From the NCBI GenBank assembly GCA_964454255.1, contig CAYVSY010000018.1:1-17165 (forward strand): DNA of 17,165 nt, given 5' to 3'. Under the pieces are notes generated by a model. It saw only the letters and a program-made list of their open reading frames with translations. It did no database searches and was not told the origin of the DNA. Positions 8,002 to 14,464 of this stretch are shown here, in pieces. Positions within the stretch are counted from its first letter, which is position 1, and every line of letters begins with the position of its first letter. Origin of the DNA: CAYVSY01 sp964454255 (GTDB lineage Bacteria > Bacillota_I > Bacilli_A > RF39 > UBA660). The translations under genes and the position numbers were made by a program.

Positions 8002-8007
8002 ATTATT

Positions 8008-10131
8008 TTAACCTCCCAACATAATTCTATATATCATGTATCCAATTCCTACTGCTACACCTAAAACAAAAGTTACTAATAATGATAAAGTAATTACATT
8101 AACAAAACCATTACCACTATTATGATTTGTATTAGGTTTCAAAACAAGTGGAGTACCTTTTTGTTGTTCCATACCACCACCATTATTCATTTTAGTTCGT
8201 TGCATTGCTCCCATACTTTGCTCAATTTGTTGTTTATGTGCTTCATTTTTTGTTGTTTGATGTTCAGTAATTTGAGTAACTGCATTTGATATTTCTTCCT
8301 TTTTTTCACAACCCATACCTATAGCAGTTTGAACTGAATTTTGTCCTCTTTGTATTGCACTTTGTTGATTTGTTAATACTTGATTTGTTTCACTAACTAA
8401 TGCTTTGGATCTTTCCATTTTAAACTTTTTTTCTTCAGCTGTTAATGTTTTATCATCGGCAATTTTTTCTATATTTCCTATTGTTGACTCATCCATTTTA
8501 GTTGCTTTTTCTGTGCAATCATTAGATACACTTTCAAATACCATTCCCATACCATATGCAATGCTTTCGCTATCTACATCTTGTGGCATTCTTGATAAAC
8601 CGTTATTCACAATTTGAGTAATCAAATGAGTTTCGTATGTTAAAGCATTTGCCTGTCCTCTTTCATATGCTTGTTGCAATCTAGAATTATTTTGTCTTGC
8701 TACAACAGGATTATATCCATTTGGTGTCATATTAAGTTTGCTTGAATCTACTATTAATCTATTAGCATCGAGATATTCACCAGTTTTAGATATCATTTCA
8801 GGGTTATGAGTATCAATTCCATATAATACTTGAACTCCAGACTCTTGTGCTATATTCCAAAATAAAGAGTGGGGATATGATAGTTCTCCATCATTTTGAA
8901 CTAACATTTGATCAATTCCACCAAAGTTTATTTCAATTGGTATTCCCATTTCTTTTGCCCTGTCACATATCATTTGACTAGCAATTATACTATTTTGCTC
9001 AAATAATCTCTTATCTTCTTCTGTTTCAATTGAATCTCTAAATTGCATAAAAAGGTCAGGATGAGCAACTATATCAAATATTCCACTATCAATCCCACGA
9101 CATACCATTTTTGCATATTCAATAGGATAATTTGGATTATTTTTTTCTGCAACACCATTAATAAAATGTTGCCCTAAAATCATATAATCGCACTTATCTC
9201 TTAATGCACCCAAAAATTGTTCCTTTGACGGATCAAATTCTGCTTCAAATCCAGCAAGAATAGTCATATCAGGAAATTCTTGTTTTAAAGATTTAATTGA
9301 TGAAAGATATTCCTCTACTTGTGAATAAAACATTCTTTGTTCTTCTTTTGGTTGTTCTAATTCAGTATATGGAACATGATCTGAAAATCCTAATGAAGTT
9401 ATTCCATTTTTTCTTACTTCTAAAACATACTCCCTGTCTTCATTAACACCAGCATGACCACATCTTTTAGTATGTGTATGATAATTAAAATCTTGTTGGA
9501 AATTAATTGAATCTTGTTTTAAATCAAAATATAATTGCATAAACTTTTCTTTTGACATTTTTGCTTGTCCAATTCTTTTACCATCAAACATCTCTTGAAA
9601 TATTGGATTATCAGACATTTCCACATCAAAGCCAAAATTTCTAAATATTTCTTGTGCCATTGACACTTTTAAAAGTGGTGATACTGCAAAAACTGACTGA
9701 ACATCACGATTTGATGGATCATTTAAAATATTAGGTATTTTTTTAAATGCATCCTCTAGTTTTTCCTCTACTATTTTAAAATAATTTCTCAATCCTACTT
9801 TTTTAATATCTTCTTCTATTGATTTTGGAACTACATGAATATGTAATGTGTTGTTTGAAATTCTACAATCAAATAAATCATTTAAATCGTAATGTTTTTC
9901 AGATTGTTGTTGCCCCCTTTTAAAAAACTCTTGTCTTTTTCTTAATTCTTCTAATTTTTCTTCTACTAATTTATCTAGTTCTTGTTTAATTACATCAAAA
10001 GACTTACTACTATTTGTGTACTGATTAATCACTTTATCTACTGAACTATCAGTAATAGGAATATTGTTTTTGGCAAATTGTTCTCGCAAACTATTTATAT
10101 AGCCAACAACCATTTGATTTTTTTCTTCCAT
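8008..10131 (-). CDS. PHP-domain phosphoesterase (histidinol-phosphatase-like) with C-terminal membrane anchor
   Basis: This 707-residue protein has a central PHP metallo-phosphoesterase domain, about residues 213-470. Metal ligands are visible: H218-T-H220, H226, D251-H252, E296, H322, H357 (AHPD) and D440-T-H442. This order matches HisK-type histinidol-phosphatases, which are only about 260-300 residues long. The first ~210 residues are extra: a helical start (Lys/Glu-rich, 45-75) and an unrecognised alpha/beta-looking part (85-200). After the PHP domain comes a Gln/Thr/Lys-rich helical region (480-660) and a single hydrophobic segment at ~676-702 ending near the C-terminus, so it is probably a tail-anchored membrane protein with the enzyme inside. 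There is no his operon nearby, so histidine synthesis is unlikely. The start is ATG at 10129-10131 with AAGGTGG 12 bases upstream. It is the first gene of an operon with the transglutaminase protein. The substrate is unknown. Confidence 0.9.
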   Translation of the reverse strand: MEEKNQMVVGYINSLREQFAKNNIPITDSSVDKVINQYTNSSKSFDVIKQELDKLVEEKLEELRKRQEFFKRGQQQSEKHYDLNDLFDCRISNNTLHIHVVPKSIEEDIKKVGLRNYFKIVEEKLEDAFKKIPNILNDPSNRDVQSVFAVSPLLKVSMAQEIFRNFGFDVEMSDNPIFQEMFDGKRIGQAKMSKEKFMQLYFDLKQDSINFQQDFNYHTHTKRCGHAGVNEDREYVLEVRKNGITSLGFSDHVPYTELEQPKEEQRMFYSQVEEYLSSIKSLKQEFPDMTILAGFEAEFDPSKEQFLGALRDKCDYMILGQHFINGVAEKNNPNYPIEYAKMVCRGIDSGIFDIVAHPDLFMQFRDSIETEEDKRLFEQNSIIASQMICDRAKEMGIPIEINFGGIDQMLVQNDGELSYPHSLFWNIAQESGVQVLYGIDTHNPEMISKTGEYLDANRLIVDSSKLNMTPNGYNPVVARQNNSRLQQAYERGQANALTYETHLITQIVNNGLSRMPQDVDSESIAYGMGMVFESVSNDCTEKATKMDESTIGNIEKIADDKTLTAEEKKFKMERSKALVSETNQVLTNQQSAIQRGQNSVQTAIGMGCEKKEEISNAVTQITEHQTTKNEAHKQQIEQSMGAMQRTKMNNGGGMEQQKGTPLVLKPNTNHNSGNGFVNVITLSLLVTFVLGVAVGIGYMIYRIMLGG

Positions 10132-10165
10132 AATAATTAATCACCACCTTTATTATCTATATATA

Positions 10166-10174
10166 ATTATATCA
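10166..10174 (-). promoter_or_regulatory. Extended -10 promoter of the PHP/transglutaminase operon
   Basis: The minus strand reads TGATATAAT, 34 bases ahead of the PHP start codon. No clear -35 is visible. Confidence 0.55.
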
Positions 10175-10190
10175 TTAAAATTAGATATTT

Positions 10191-10622
10191 TTATATGTTA
10201 AATTCCTTTTTCATCATTTCAAATATTTTTTCTTTTTCTTCTTTACTAAAAATATCTTTTTGACTTTTAAATCTATTTAATGACCATTTCCACATATTAT
10301 ATCCAAAATGCTTATCAATATATTTTTTATCAAATAGTTTTTCTTCATTTTTATATCTTGGTATAAAGTGAAAATGAACATGAGGTTTTTCATTATCTCT
10401 ATAAGCATTATTCATTAAACAAGCAAAATTAAACATTGTCGCATTAAAAAGTTTTTTACATACTCGTTCAAGTTCTTTCTCAATAATTCCAAGTTCTATC
10501 CATTCTTCAGAAGTTAATTTGCTTAATGCTTCTTTATTGCAAGATATAATACAATCACCAACAAACTCTTGACACCAATCAACAAATATTACTTCCCAAT
10601 ATTTTCCTTTATATAATTCCAT
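10191..10622 (-). CDS. HIT-family nucleotide hydrolase/transferase
   Basis: This 143-residue protein carries the histidine-triad motif H81-V-H83-F-H85-F-I, preceded by NNAYRDNEKP. HIT proteins hydrolyse or transfer nucleotidyl groups, for example on Ap4A or aminoacyl-AMP, through a nucleotidyl-His intermediate; H83 is the expected nucleophile. The N-terminal half lacks the usual GH-hh-hP-K-H motif and instead has VDWCQEFVGDCIISCN, so it is a divergent branch. The start ATG (10620-10622) overlaps the end of the preceding gene by 14 bases, with GGAGG nine bases upstream. It is last in a four-gene operon with two histidine phosphatases and an unrecognised protein. The family is clear; the substrate is not. 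Confidence 0.87.
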   Translation of the reverse strand: MELYKGKYWEVIFVDWCQEFVGDCIISCNKEALSKLTSEEWIELGIIEKELERVCKKLFNATMFNFACLMNNAYRDNEKPHVHFHFIPRYKNEEKLFDKKYIDKHFGYNMWKWSLNRFKSQKDIFSKEEKEKIFEMMKKEFNI

Positions 10623-11193
10623 TCTTTATGTCCTCCAAATAATTACGAACTTCATTAGCAAATTCTTCGTTTCCTCGTTTGTCCCAATAATATCCTGGTT
10701 TTACAAAATCTTCAAATTCGCTAATTGCTTCATCAATATTATTTATATTAACTTTGTCTTTTATTATTTGCATTGTAGTTTTTTTATAACCACGAACAGC
10801 ACATCCTGCAAATGATTTAAAATAAGATTTTTCTGGCAATTCTGTCTTTTTATATATTTCCATTGCAATTTCATCACTCATTGGTCTTATATTGGAAATG
10901 ATTATTTTATTTGCTCTAAAAATGCCATGTGGACATGAATTACTAGGGCAATCAATTACTTCAGCATCATCAGGCAAAGTTACATCGCAAATAGTATCAC
11001 CACGAACTAAATACCTCAATATTTTATCTTCTACTGAAAAATTAAATCCTCCCATTTTATCAGGCTCAGTTTCATTTGGATTCCAATGTTCAGCAACATT
11101 AACTTCATTTTCTTTAAATTCAAATCCATTTGCTCCAGAAGTTGTCCCAAACATTACTCTTACATATTTTTTACTTTTTAAATTATTTTCCAT
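10609..11193 (-). CDS. Conserved-looking protein of unknown function
   Basis: This 194-residue soluble protein has no transmembrane segment or signal peptide. Recognisable blocks are FGTTSGANGFEF near the start, WNPNE then MGGFNFS at about 36-53, KILRYLVRGDTICDVTLPDD at 58-77, IDCPSNSCPHGIFRANKI, and SYFKSFAGCAVRGY. The density of Gly, Trp, Cys and His blocks suggests a folded domain, possibly catalytic, and I have the impression of a widespread uncharacterised family in Bacillota, but I cannot name it. Its ATG follows directly on the stop of the upstream phosphatase, whose last codons contain the GGAGG ribosome site, so translation is coupled. It overlaps the HIT gene by 14 bases. Operon position suggests a role in the same process as the phosphatases and the HIT enzyme. 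Confidence 0.7.
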   Translation of the reverse strand: MENNLKSKKYVRVMFGTTSGANGFEFKENEVNVAEHWNPNETEPDKMGGFNFSVEDKILRYLVRGDTICDVTLPDDAEVIDCPSNSCPHGIFRANKIIISNIRPMSDEIAMEIYKKTELPEKSYFKSFAGCAVRGYKKTTMQIIKDKVNINNIDEAISEFEDFVKPGYYWDKRGNEEFANEVRNYLEDIKNGII

Positions 11194-11820
11194 TTATTTT
11201 CCTCCAAATTTAATGTTTTCAATTGATTCAAGATTATTTTCTTCAAAAACAAGTTTAAATGTTTCTAAATAATTCCATTTCCCATCAAAAAATGATTTAT
11301 CCTTAAAAGTATACTCTCCTGCATATGCAACTTTACACCATGTACTAAACAAATACATCATTGCAGTTGAATGACAAACAATTGCTATTCTTTTACCTTT
11401 ATTTTCATTTAAAATTTCCATTAATGCATTATATAATCTTTCTTTTGTTTCTTTTTGTGATTCACCATCACCAATTTTATAATTCTCATCATTAAATTGA
11501 TGTTCTTCAAAATCAGCAGGATATTCTTCCCAAGTAGTGATACCTCTTTTTCTTTCACCAAGATTATCTATAATTTTAACTTCTTTATCATTTACTTCAG
11601 CAATATATTTTGCAGTTGAAATAGTTCTAACATAATTACTAGAATATACTTCATCTATATTTTGTAATTCTTTCGATTCACTTACTTTTTTTGCATTTAA
11701 TTCACCATTATAAGTTAATGGATTCTTCTCATCTTGTACTTGTAAACTATCATTGGATTTATAATAATTTCTTTTTTTAAATGGCTCTGAATGTCTAATC
11801 AAATAAATAGTCGTTTTCAT
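11194..11820 (-). CDS. Histidine phosphatase family protein (second paralogue)
   Basis: This 208-residue member of the phosphoglycerate-mutase-like histidine phosphatase superfamily forms a phospho-His on H10. The signature LIRHS replaces the usual RHG, with R9, H10 and S11. The rest of the active site is present: R65 in the NYVRTISTA segment, E89 in GERKRG, and H150 in VCHS. The substrate could be a small phosphorylated metabolite or nucleotide; PhoE/CobC-like assignment is not justified. Its first 11 residues are identical to those of the neighbouring paralogue upstream, and the two share the same layout. The start ATG (11818-11820) has AAGGAG 13 bases upstream, and the gap to the previous gene is 17 bases. 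Confidence 0.9.
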   Translation of the reverse strand: MKTTIYLIRHSEPFKKRNYYKSNDSLQVQDEKNPLTYNGELNAKKVSESKELQNIDEVYSSNYVRTISTAKYIAEVNDKEVKIIDNLGERKRGITTWEEYPADFEEHQFNDENYKIGDGESQKETKERLYNALMEILNENKGKRIAIVCHSTAMMYLFSTWCKVAYAGEYTFKDKSFFDGKWNYLETFKLVFEENNLESIENIKFGGK

Positions 11821-11837
11821 ATTAATTTTTCAACTCC

Positions 11838-12467
11838 TTAATTTAAAGATATATTTTCAATATCAACAATTTCTTTATTATTAAAAGTAATTTTAAAAAC
11901 ATCAGGATTTTTAAGAACACCATCGTAGACAACTTTTCCTTTATATTTGGCTTTTACATTTCTACCATCAAATTCAAAATTACATATTGTTTGAAGGTAT
12001 GACAGTAATATTATTCCGTGAAATACAATAATAGTTTTTTTGTTATTTTTATTTAAAACTTCTTTAATAAAATCATTGAATCTTTTATCTACTTCTGTTA
12101 AAGATTCACCTTTTGATAATTTAAAGTTTTTATTTTCAAAAGATTTTTTATTAAAATCATCAGGCATTTCGTTTAAAAATTTTATTCCAAGTTGTCTTTC
12201 GTTTATTCGTGAATCCAATTTGATTTTTTTATTATTTTCTAATAAATATTTTGCTGTACCTATAGCCCTAAAAGAATCACTAGCAAAAAGCTCATCGCAG
12301 TTTTTTAATTCTTTTATTTGAGATAATTTTTTTGCATTGTTTTCCCCATCAACTGATAAAATCATATTTCTATTATAATCTTCCCATGATACATTTTTAT
12401 AATCACTATAATTGTCTATCTCTAAAAATGGAGCCGAATGTCTAATTAAATAAATAGTCGTTTTCAT
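11838..12467 (-). CDS. Histidine phosphatase family protein (first paralogue)
   Basis: This 209-residue protein is a tandem paralogue of the next gene, with the same first 11 residues (MKTTIYLIRHS). Active-site residues are R9, H10, R67 in SFRAIGTA, E90 in INERQLG and H150 in VFHG. Outside these motifs the two paralogues have diverged strongly, so the duplication is old or they were acquired separately. It is the first gene of the operon running to the HIT gene at 10191. GGAGG lies 10 bases ahead of ATG 12465-12467. The substrate is unknown; both active sites look functional, which argues for different substrates rather than one decaying copy. Confidence 0.9.
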   Translation of the reverse strand: MKTTIYLIRHSAPFLEIDNYSDYKNVSWEDYNRNMILSVDGENNAKKLSQIKELKNCDELFASDSFRAIGTAKYLLENNKKIKLDSRINERQLGIKFLNEMPDDFNKKSFENKNFKLSKGESLTEVDKRFNDFIKEVLNKNNKKTIIVFHGIILLSYLQTICNFEFDGRNVKAKYKGKVVYDGVLKNPDVFKITFNNKEIVDIENISLN

Positions 12468-12497
12468 CTTTATATTACCTCCATATCATCTATATCA

Positions 12498-12506
12498 ATT
12501 ATATCA
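12498..12506 (-). promoter_or_regulatory. Extended -10 promoter of the histidine phosphatase/HIT operon
   Basis: The minus strand reads TGATATAAT, 30 bases before the first ATG of the operon. A TTGAAA lies too far upstream (25-base spacer) to count as a -35. Confidence 0.55.
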
Positions 12507-12551
12507 TTTTTTATTGGTTTTTGGTAGGTTTCAAGTTTTATGTTTACATAT

Positions 12552-12636
12552 TTAGAAGGAAATAATATCATATATAAAATTTAGGAATTCTTCACTAAAA
12601 TTATTTTTTTTATCTGCTACTATAAAAAGTCCACCT
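12552..12636 (-). pseudogene. Out-of-frame C-terminal remnant of the SpoVT-like regulator
   Basis: After the premature stop of the SpoVT-like gene, another frame stays open for 27 codons and stops at TAA 12552-12554. It reads GGLFIVADKK then NNFSEEFLNFIYDIISF. This is the expected final strand and helix of a SpoVT-type GAF domain. Deleting one copy of the 7-bp repeat at 12637-12650 joins it in frame to the upstream gene (…FYNI-GGLFIVAD…), giving about 170 residues, close to SpoVT length (178). Confidence 0.7.
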
Positions 12637-12650
12637 ATATTATATATTAT
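12637..12650. repeat. 7-bp tandem duplication that frameshifts the SpoVT-like gene
   Basis: The unit ATATTAT (plus strand) occurs twice in a row at 12637-12643 and 12644-12650. Because 7 is not a multiple of three, each gain or loss changes the frame. Two units give a TAA at 12640-12642; one unit would give the full-length protein. Confidence 0.85.
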
Positions 12651-13071
12651 AAAAATTATCTTTAATAGGAAAATAATAAAAGGTAGATTTAATATAATCA
12701 TCTTTAGTTATTTGTATTCCATTTCGTCTTGCAGTTCCAAGATGTTCATCGTTAACCATTTTTAAAACCTCAGATGAAATAGTTTTTGAAAGATATTGTT
12801 TTGCTACTTTACCAAATGTAGATATTACTTTTTCTTTATCAACAATAATGATTTCATTATTAAATCTGTCGTAAAAAGAACGAGCAATTTTATTACATAT
12901 ATAATCTAATTGATCCTTACATTCTTCTCGTTCCATTTTAATTATCTTATCTTCACAATAAATGTTAAAATAATCTTTCGGCATAATATTTGCTTGTTTC
13001 CTAATATCTTTTGGAATAACAATTCTTCCTAATTCATCCATCTGTCTTTTTACAGAATGTTCTTTTGACAT
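12640..13071 (-). CDS. SpoVT/AbrB-family transcription factor, C-terminally truncated by frameshift
   Basis: As it stands this encodes 143 residues. Residues ~5-45 are an AbrB-type swapped-hairpin DNA-binding domain (RQMDELGRIVIPKDIRKQ). Residues ~52-143 match the GAF-like sensor part of SpoVT (ICNKIARSFYDRFNNEIIIV, KVISTFGKVAKQYLSK, IKSTFYYFPIKDN). The last strand and helix are cut off by a 7-bp tandem duplication, and their codons follow in another frame at 12552-12636. The DNA-binding part is intact, so the product may still bind DNA but with an altered sensor or tetramer. The start is ATG with AAGGAGA seven bases upstream and a TGTTATAAT promoter at 13110-13118. It is divergent from the double-HTH regulator. 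A sporulation role is not implied; SpoVT-like regulators also sit on mobile elements. Confidence 0.82.
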   Translation of the reverse strand: MSKEHSVKRQMDELGRIVIPKDIRKQANIMPKDYFNIYCEDKIIKMEREECKDQLDYICNKIARSFYDRFNNEIIIVDKEKVISTFGKVAKQYLSKTISSEVLKMVNDEHLGTARRNGIQITKDDYIKSTFYYFPIKDNFYNI

Positions 13072-13109
13072 CTCAATCTCTCCTTATAATAATTGATAAT
13101 TACATTTTT

Positions 13110-13118
13110 ATTATAACA
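13110..13118 (-). promoter_or_regulatory. Extended -10 promoter of the SpoVT-like gene
   Basis: The minus strand reads TGTTATAAT, 38 bases ahead of ATG 13071, in the divergent region shared with the HTH regulator at 13193. Confidence 0.55.
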
Positions 13119-13192
13119 TAGTTTGCTCGTATCTTATTACTATTTACAGATTTTCCCTATTAAAATGAGAAAATAAGTATAGGTGAGCATAT

Positions 13193-13627
13193 ATGAATAT
13201 AGATAGATTATTTGGAATAAGAGAAGAAAATGACTTAACACAAGATGATATTGCGAAAATACTTGATGTTAGTAGAGTAGCAGTATCTCAATGGGAAACA
13301 GGCAAAGCTGTTATTCCTATTACAAAATTAAATATTTTTGCTAATTATTTTAAAGTTAGTATGGATTTTTTATTGTCACTTTCAAGCCAAAGAGAAATTA
13401 ATCTTGCTAATAAAAATCTTGATGCGAAAGTAATAGGTAAAAGAATAACACTAATTAGAGAAAAACATAATTTATCACAAAGAAATTTGGCAAAAGAACT
13501 TAATACCTCATCATCTACAATATGTGCCTACGAACAAGGAAAAACTTTGATATTAACTGCATTTGCTTATCAAATATGTTTAAATTACAAAGTATCTCTT
13601 GATTGGTTATGTGGAAAAATAAATTAA
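13193..13627 (+). CDS. Cro/CI-type regulator with two HTH domains
   Basis: This 144-residue protein has two XRE-family helix-turn-helix domains in tandem. The first spans about residues 5-60 (NDLTQDDIAKILDVSRVAVS then QWETGK). The second spans about 81-140 (HNLSQRNLAKELNTSSSTIC then AYEQGK). Each is followed by the same kind of YFKVSMDFLL / NYKVSLDWLC segment, so it is an internal duplication of a whole HTH module. A single chain could fold as a pseudo-dimer and bind an inverted repeat. The start is ATG with AGGTGA seven bases upstream. It is one of only two protein genes on the plus strand, divergent from the SpoVT-like gene and convergent with the small gene at 13628, the stops of which abut exactly. 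A nearby 18-bp palindrome at 13931-13948 is a plausible target. It likely acts as a repressor of neighbouring promoters. Confidence 0.88.
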   Translation: MNIDRLFGIREENDLTQDDIAKILDVSRVAVSQWETGKAVIPITKLNIFANYFKVSMDFLLSLSSQREINLANKNLDAKVIGKRITLIREKHNLSQRNLAKELNTSSSTICAYEQGKTLILTAFAYQICLNYKVSLDWLCGKIN

Positions 13628-13909
13628 CTATTTTGACATCGTTAATATAGGATCTTTGCTTTCAATATTAATACGATATTTAATCTTAAGAAGTTGAATT
13701 GCATCTGCAAGTATAACTTCTTTTTCACTAAATTTAATTTTTTTAAATGTAGTTTCGTAAATAGTATTTAAATTATCATTAATCGGACAACACCATTCAT
13801 ATATTAACTTTAATTCATAAGCAGTTTTTTCTGCCTGATAATACATTGCTGTTTTTCTTAAATCACGAAAATATAACTCATCAATTTTAGATCTTTTTTC
13901 TTTTTTCAT
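13628..13909 (-). CDS. Small protein of unknown function
   Basis: This 93-residue protein is basic at the N-terminus (MKKEKRSKID) and mostly helical in appearance (YFRDLRKTAMYYQAEKTAYE; SEKEVILADAIQLLKIKY), with no membrane segment. I do not recognise the family. I chose ATG 13907-13909 because GGAGA lies seven bases upstream; the open frame continues to 13996 but passes through the promoter and operator, so earlier starts are unlikely. It is transcribed from a promoter (TTGAAT, 17 bases, TAACAT) whose -10 overlaps a perfect palindrome, so it is probably under repression, perhaps by the double-HTH protein with which it converges. Confidence 0.55.
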   Translation of the reverse strand: MKKEKRSKIDELYFRDLRKTAMYYQAEKTAYELKLIYEWCCPINDNLNTIYETTFKKIKFSEKEVILADAIQLLKIKYRINIESKDPILTMSK

Positions 13910-13930
13910 ATGTTTCTCCATATCATCGTG

Positions 13931-13948
13931 TTGTATGTTAGCATACAA
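13931..13948. promoter_or_regulatory. Palindromic operator over the -10 of the small gene
   Basis: The sequence TTGTATGTTAGCATACAA has perfect 7-base arms (TTGTATG/CATACAA) and a 4-base centre. It covers the minus-strand -10 TAACAT at 13935-13940. The -35 TTGAAT is at 13958-13963 with a 17-base spacer. Binding here would block RNA polymerase. The duplicated-HTH regulator at 13193-13627 is the nearest candidate. Confidence 0.6.
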
Positions 13949-13968
13949 TAAAAGACAATTCAACACAT

Positions 13969-14004
13969 AAAAAAACGATTTATTAACTATTAACAAATCG
14001 TTTT
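13969..14004 (-). terminator. Terminator after the DUF2185-like gene
   Basis: A perfect 10-bp inverted repeat (AAAACGATTT at 13972-13981, AAATCGTTTT at 13995-14004) with a 13-base loop lies directly after the stop at 14009 and is followed on the minus strand by Ts. Confidence 0.65.
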
Positions 14005-14008
14005 AAAA

Positions 14009-14323
14009 TCATTCTAAATCTTTGCCAAATTGAAAGTTTTCTGATTTTTTGAATTCATCATTTTCGTTTTCTCTTTCAAATGCACTTTCAATTTCAGAGT
14101 CTAGATATTTTTTAACACTAGGATCTATTTCTTCTACGACATCTAATAATCTAGCTGACAAAATATTATCAGGATTATCAACATATACTTGGTCTTCATC
14201 TCCTGAAAAGAATCTCCATCCACTATCACTATCATTGTCAGGTTTTTCTCTGTACATAAATCTTATTTTTTTTGTGTTATTTCCTAGTTCTCTTGTTACA
14301 AAACATAATTTATTTAAATCCAT
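14009..14323 (-). CDS. DUF2185 / Imm33-like protein
   Basis: This 104-residue acidic protein matches the DUF2185 (Imm33) pattern: CFVTRELGNN at the start, then IRFMYREKPDNDSDSGWRFF, SGDEDQVYVDNPDN, and IDPSVKKYLDS followed by an acidic end with FERE. The family occurs as immunity proteins in polymorphic toxin clusters and also as solitary genes of unknown role. No toxin gene with a matching N-terminal delivery domain is seen in the window, so an immunity role is not shown. The start is ATG 14321-14323 with AAGGAGG seven bases upstream; the TTG six bases earlier is too near that site. It has its own TGTTATAAT promoter and a strong terminator. Confidence 0.8.
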   Translation of the reverse strand: MDLNKLCFVTRELGNNTKKIRFMYREKPDNDSDSGWRFFSGDEDQVYVDNPDNILSARLLDVVEEIDPSVKKYLDSEIESAFERENENDEFKKSENFQFGKDLE

Positions 14324-14343
14324 ATTCAATCCTCCTTATCAAT

Positions 14344-14352
14344 ATTATAACA
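14344..14352 (-). promoter_or_regulatory. Extended -10 promoter of the DUF2185-like gene
   Basis: The minus strand reads TGTTATAAT, 20 bases before ATG 14323, with AAGGAGG in between. Confidence 0.6.
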
Positions 14353-14429
14353 TTTTTTTCGTATTTGTTATTAAAAGCAATAAATTATTAATTCGATTTA
14401 CATTTAAAAAAGTAATATTAATGAAAAGA

Positions 14430-14452
14430 GATTCAGTAAAATGAACTGAATC
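14430..14452. terminator. Terminator after the VirD4/TraG-like gene
   Basis: A perfect 8-bp stem (GATTCAGT at 14430-14437, ACTGAATC at 14445-14452) has a 7-base loop and T-rich flanks on both strands. Its sequence resembles the tRNA-Trp terminator at 16534-16559, including the AAAAT loop. Confidence 0.65.
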
Positions 14453-14464
14453 CTTAATTTTTAA

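Noticed and set aside
8008..10131. Calling the PHP gene hisK (histidinol phosphatase)
   Set aside because: Only the central third matches that enzyme; the large extra regions, membrane anchor and absence of histidine genes argue against it.
13910..13996. Upstream extension of the 93-residue protein to 122 residues
   Set aside because: The extension would translate the operator, the -10 and -35 and part of the upstream terminator; the ATG at 13909 has a proper Shine-Dalgarno site.
14049..14444. Plus-strand 131-codon frame opposite the DUF2185-like gene
   Set aside because: It is antisense to a well-supported gene, Ser/Phe/Leu-rich as expected for a shadow, and runs through that gene's promoter.
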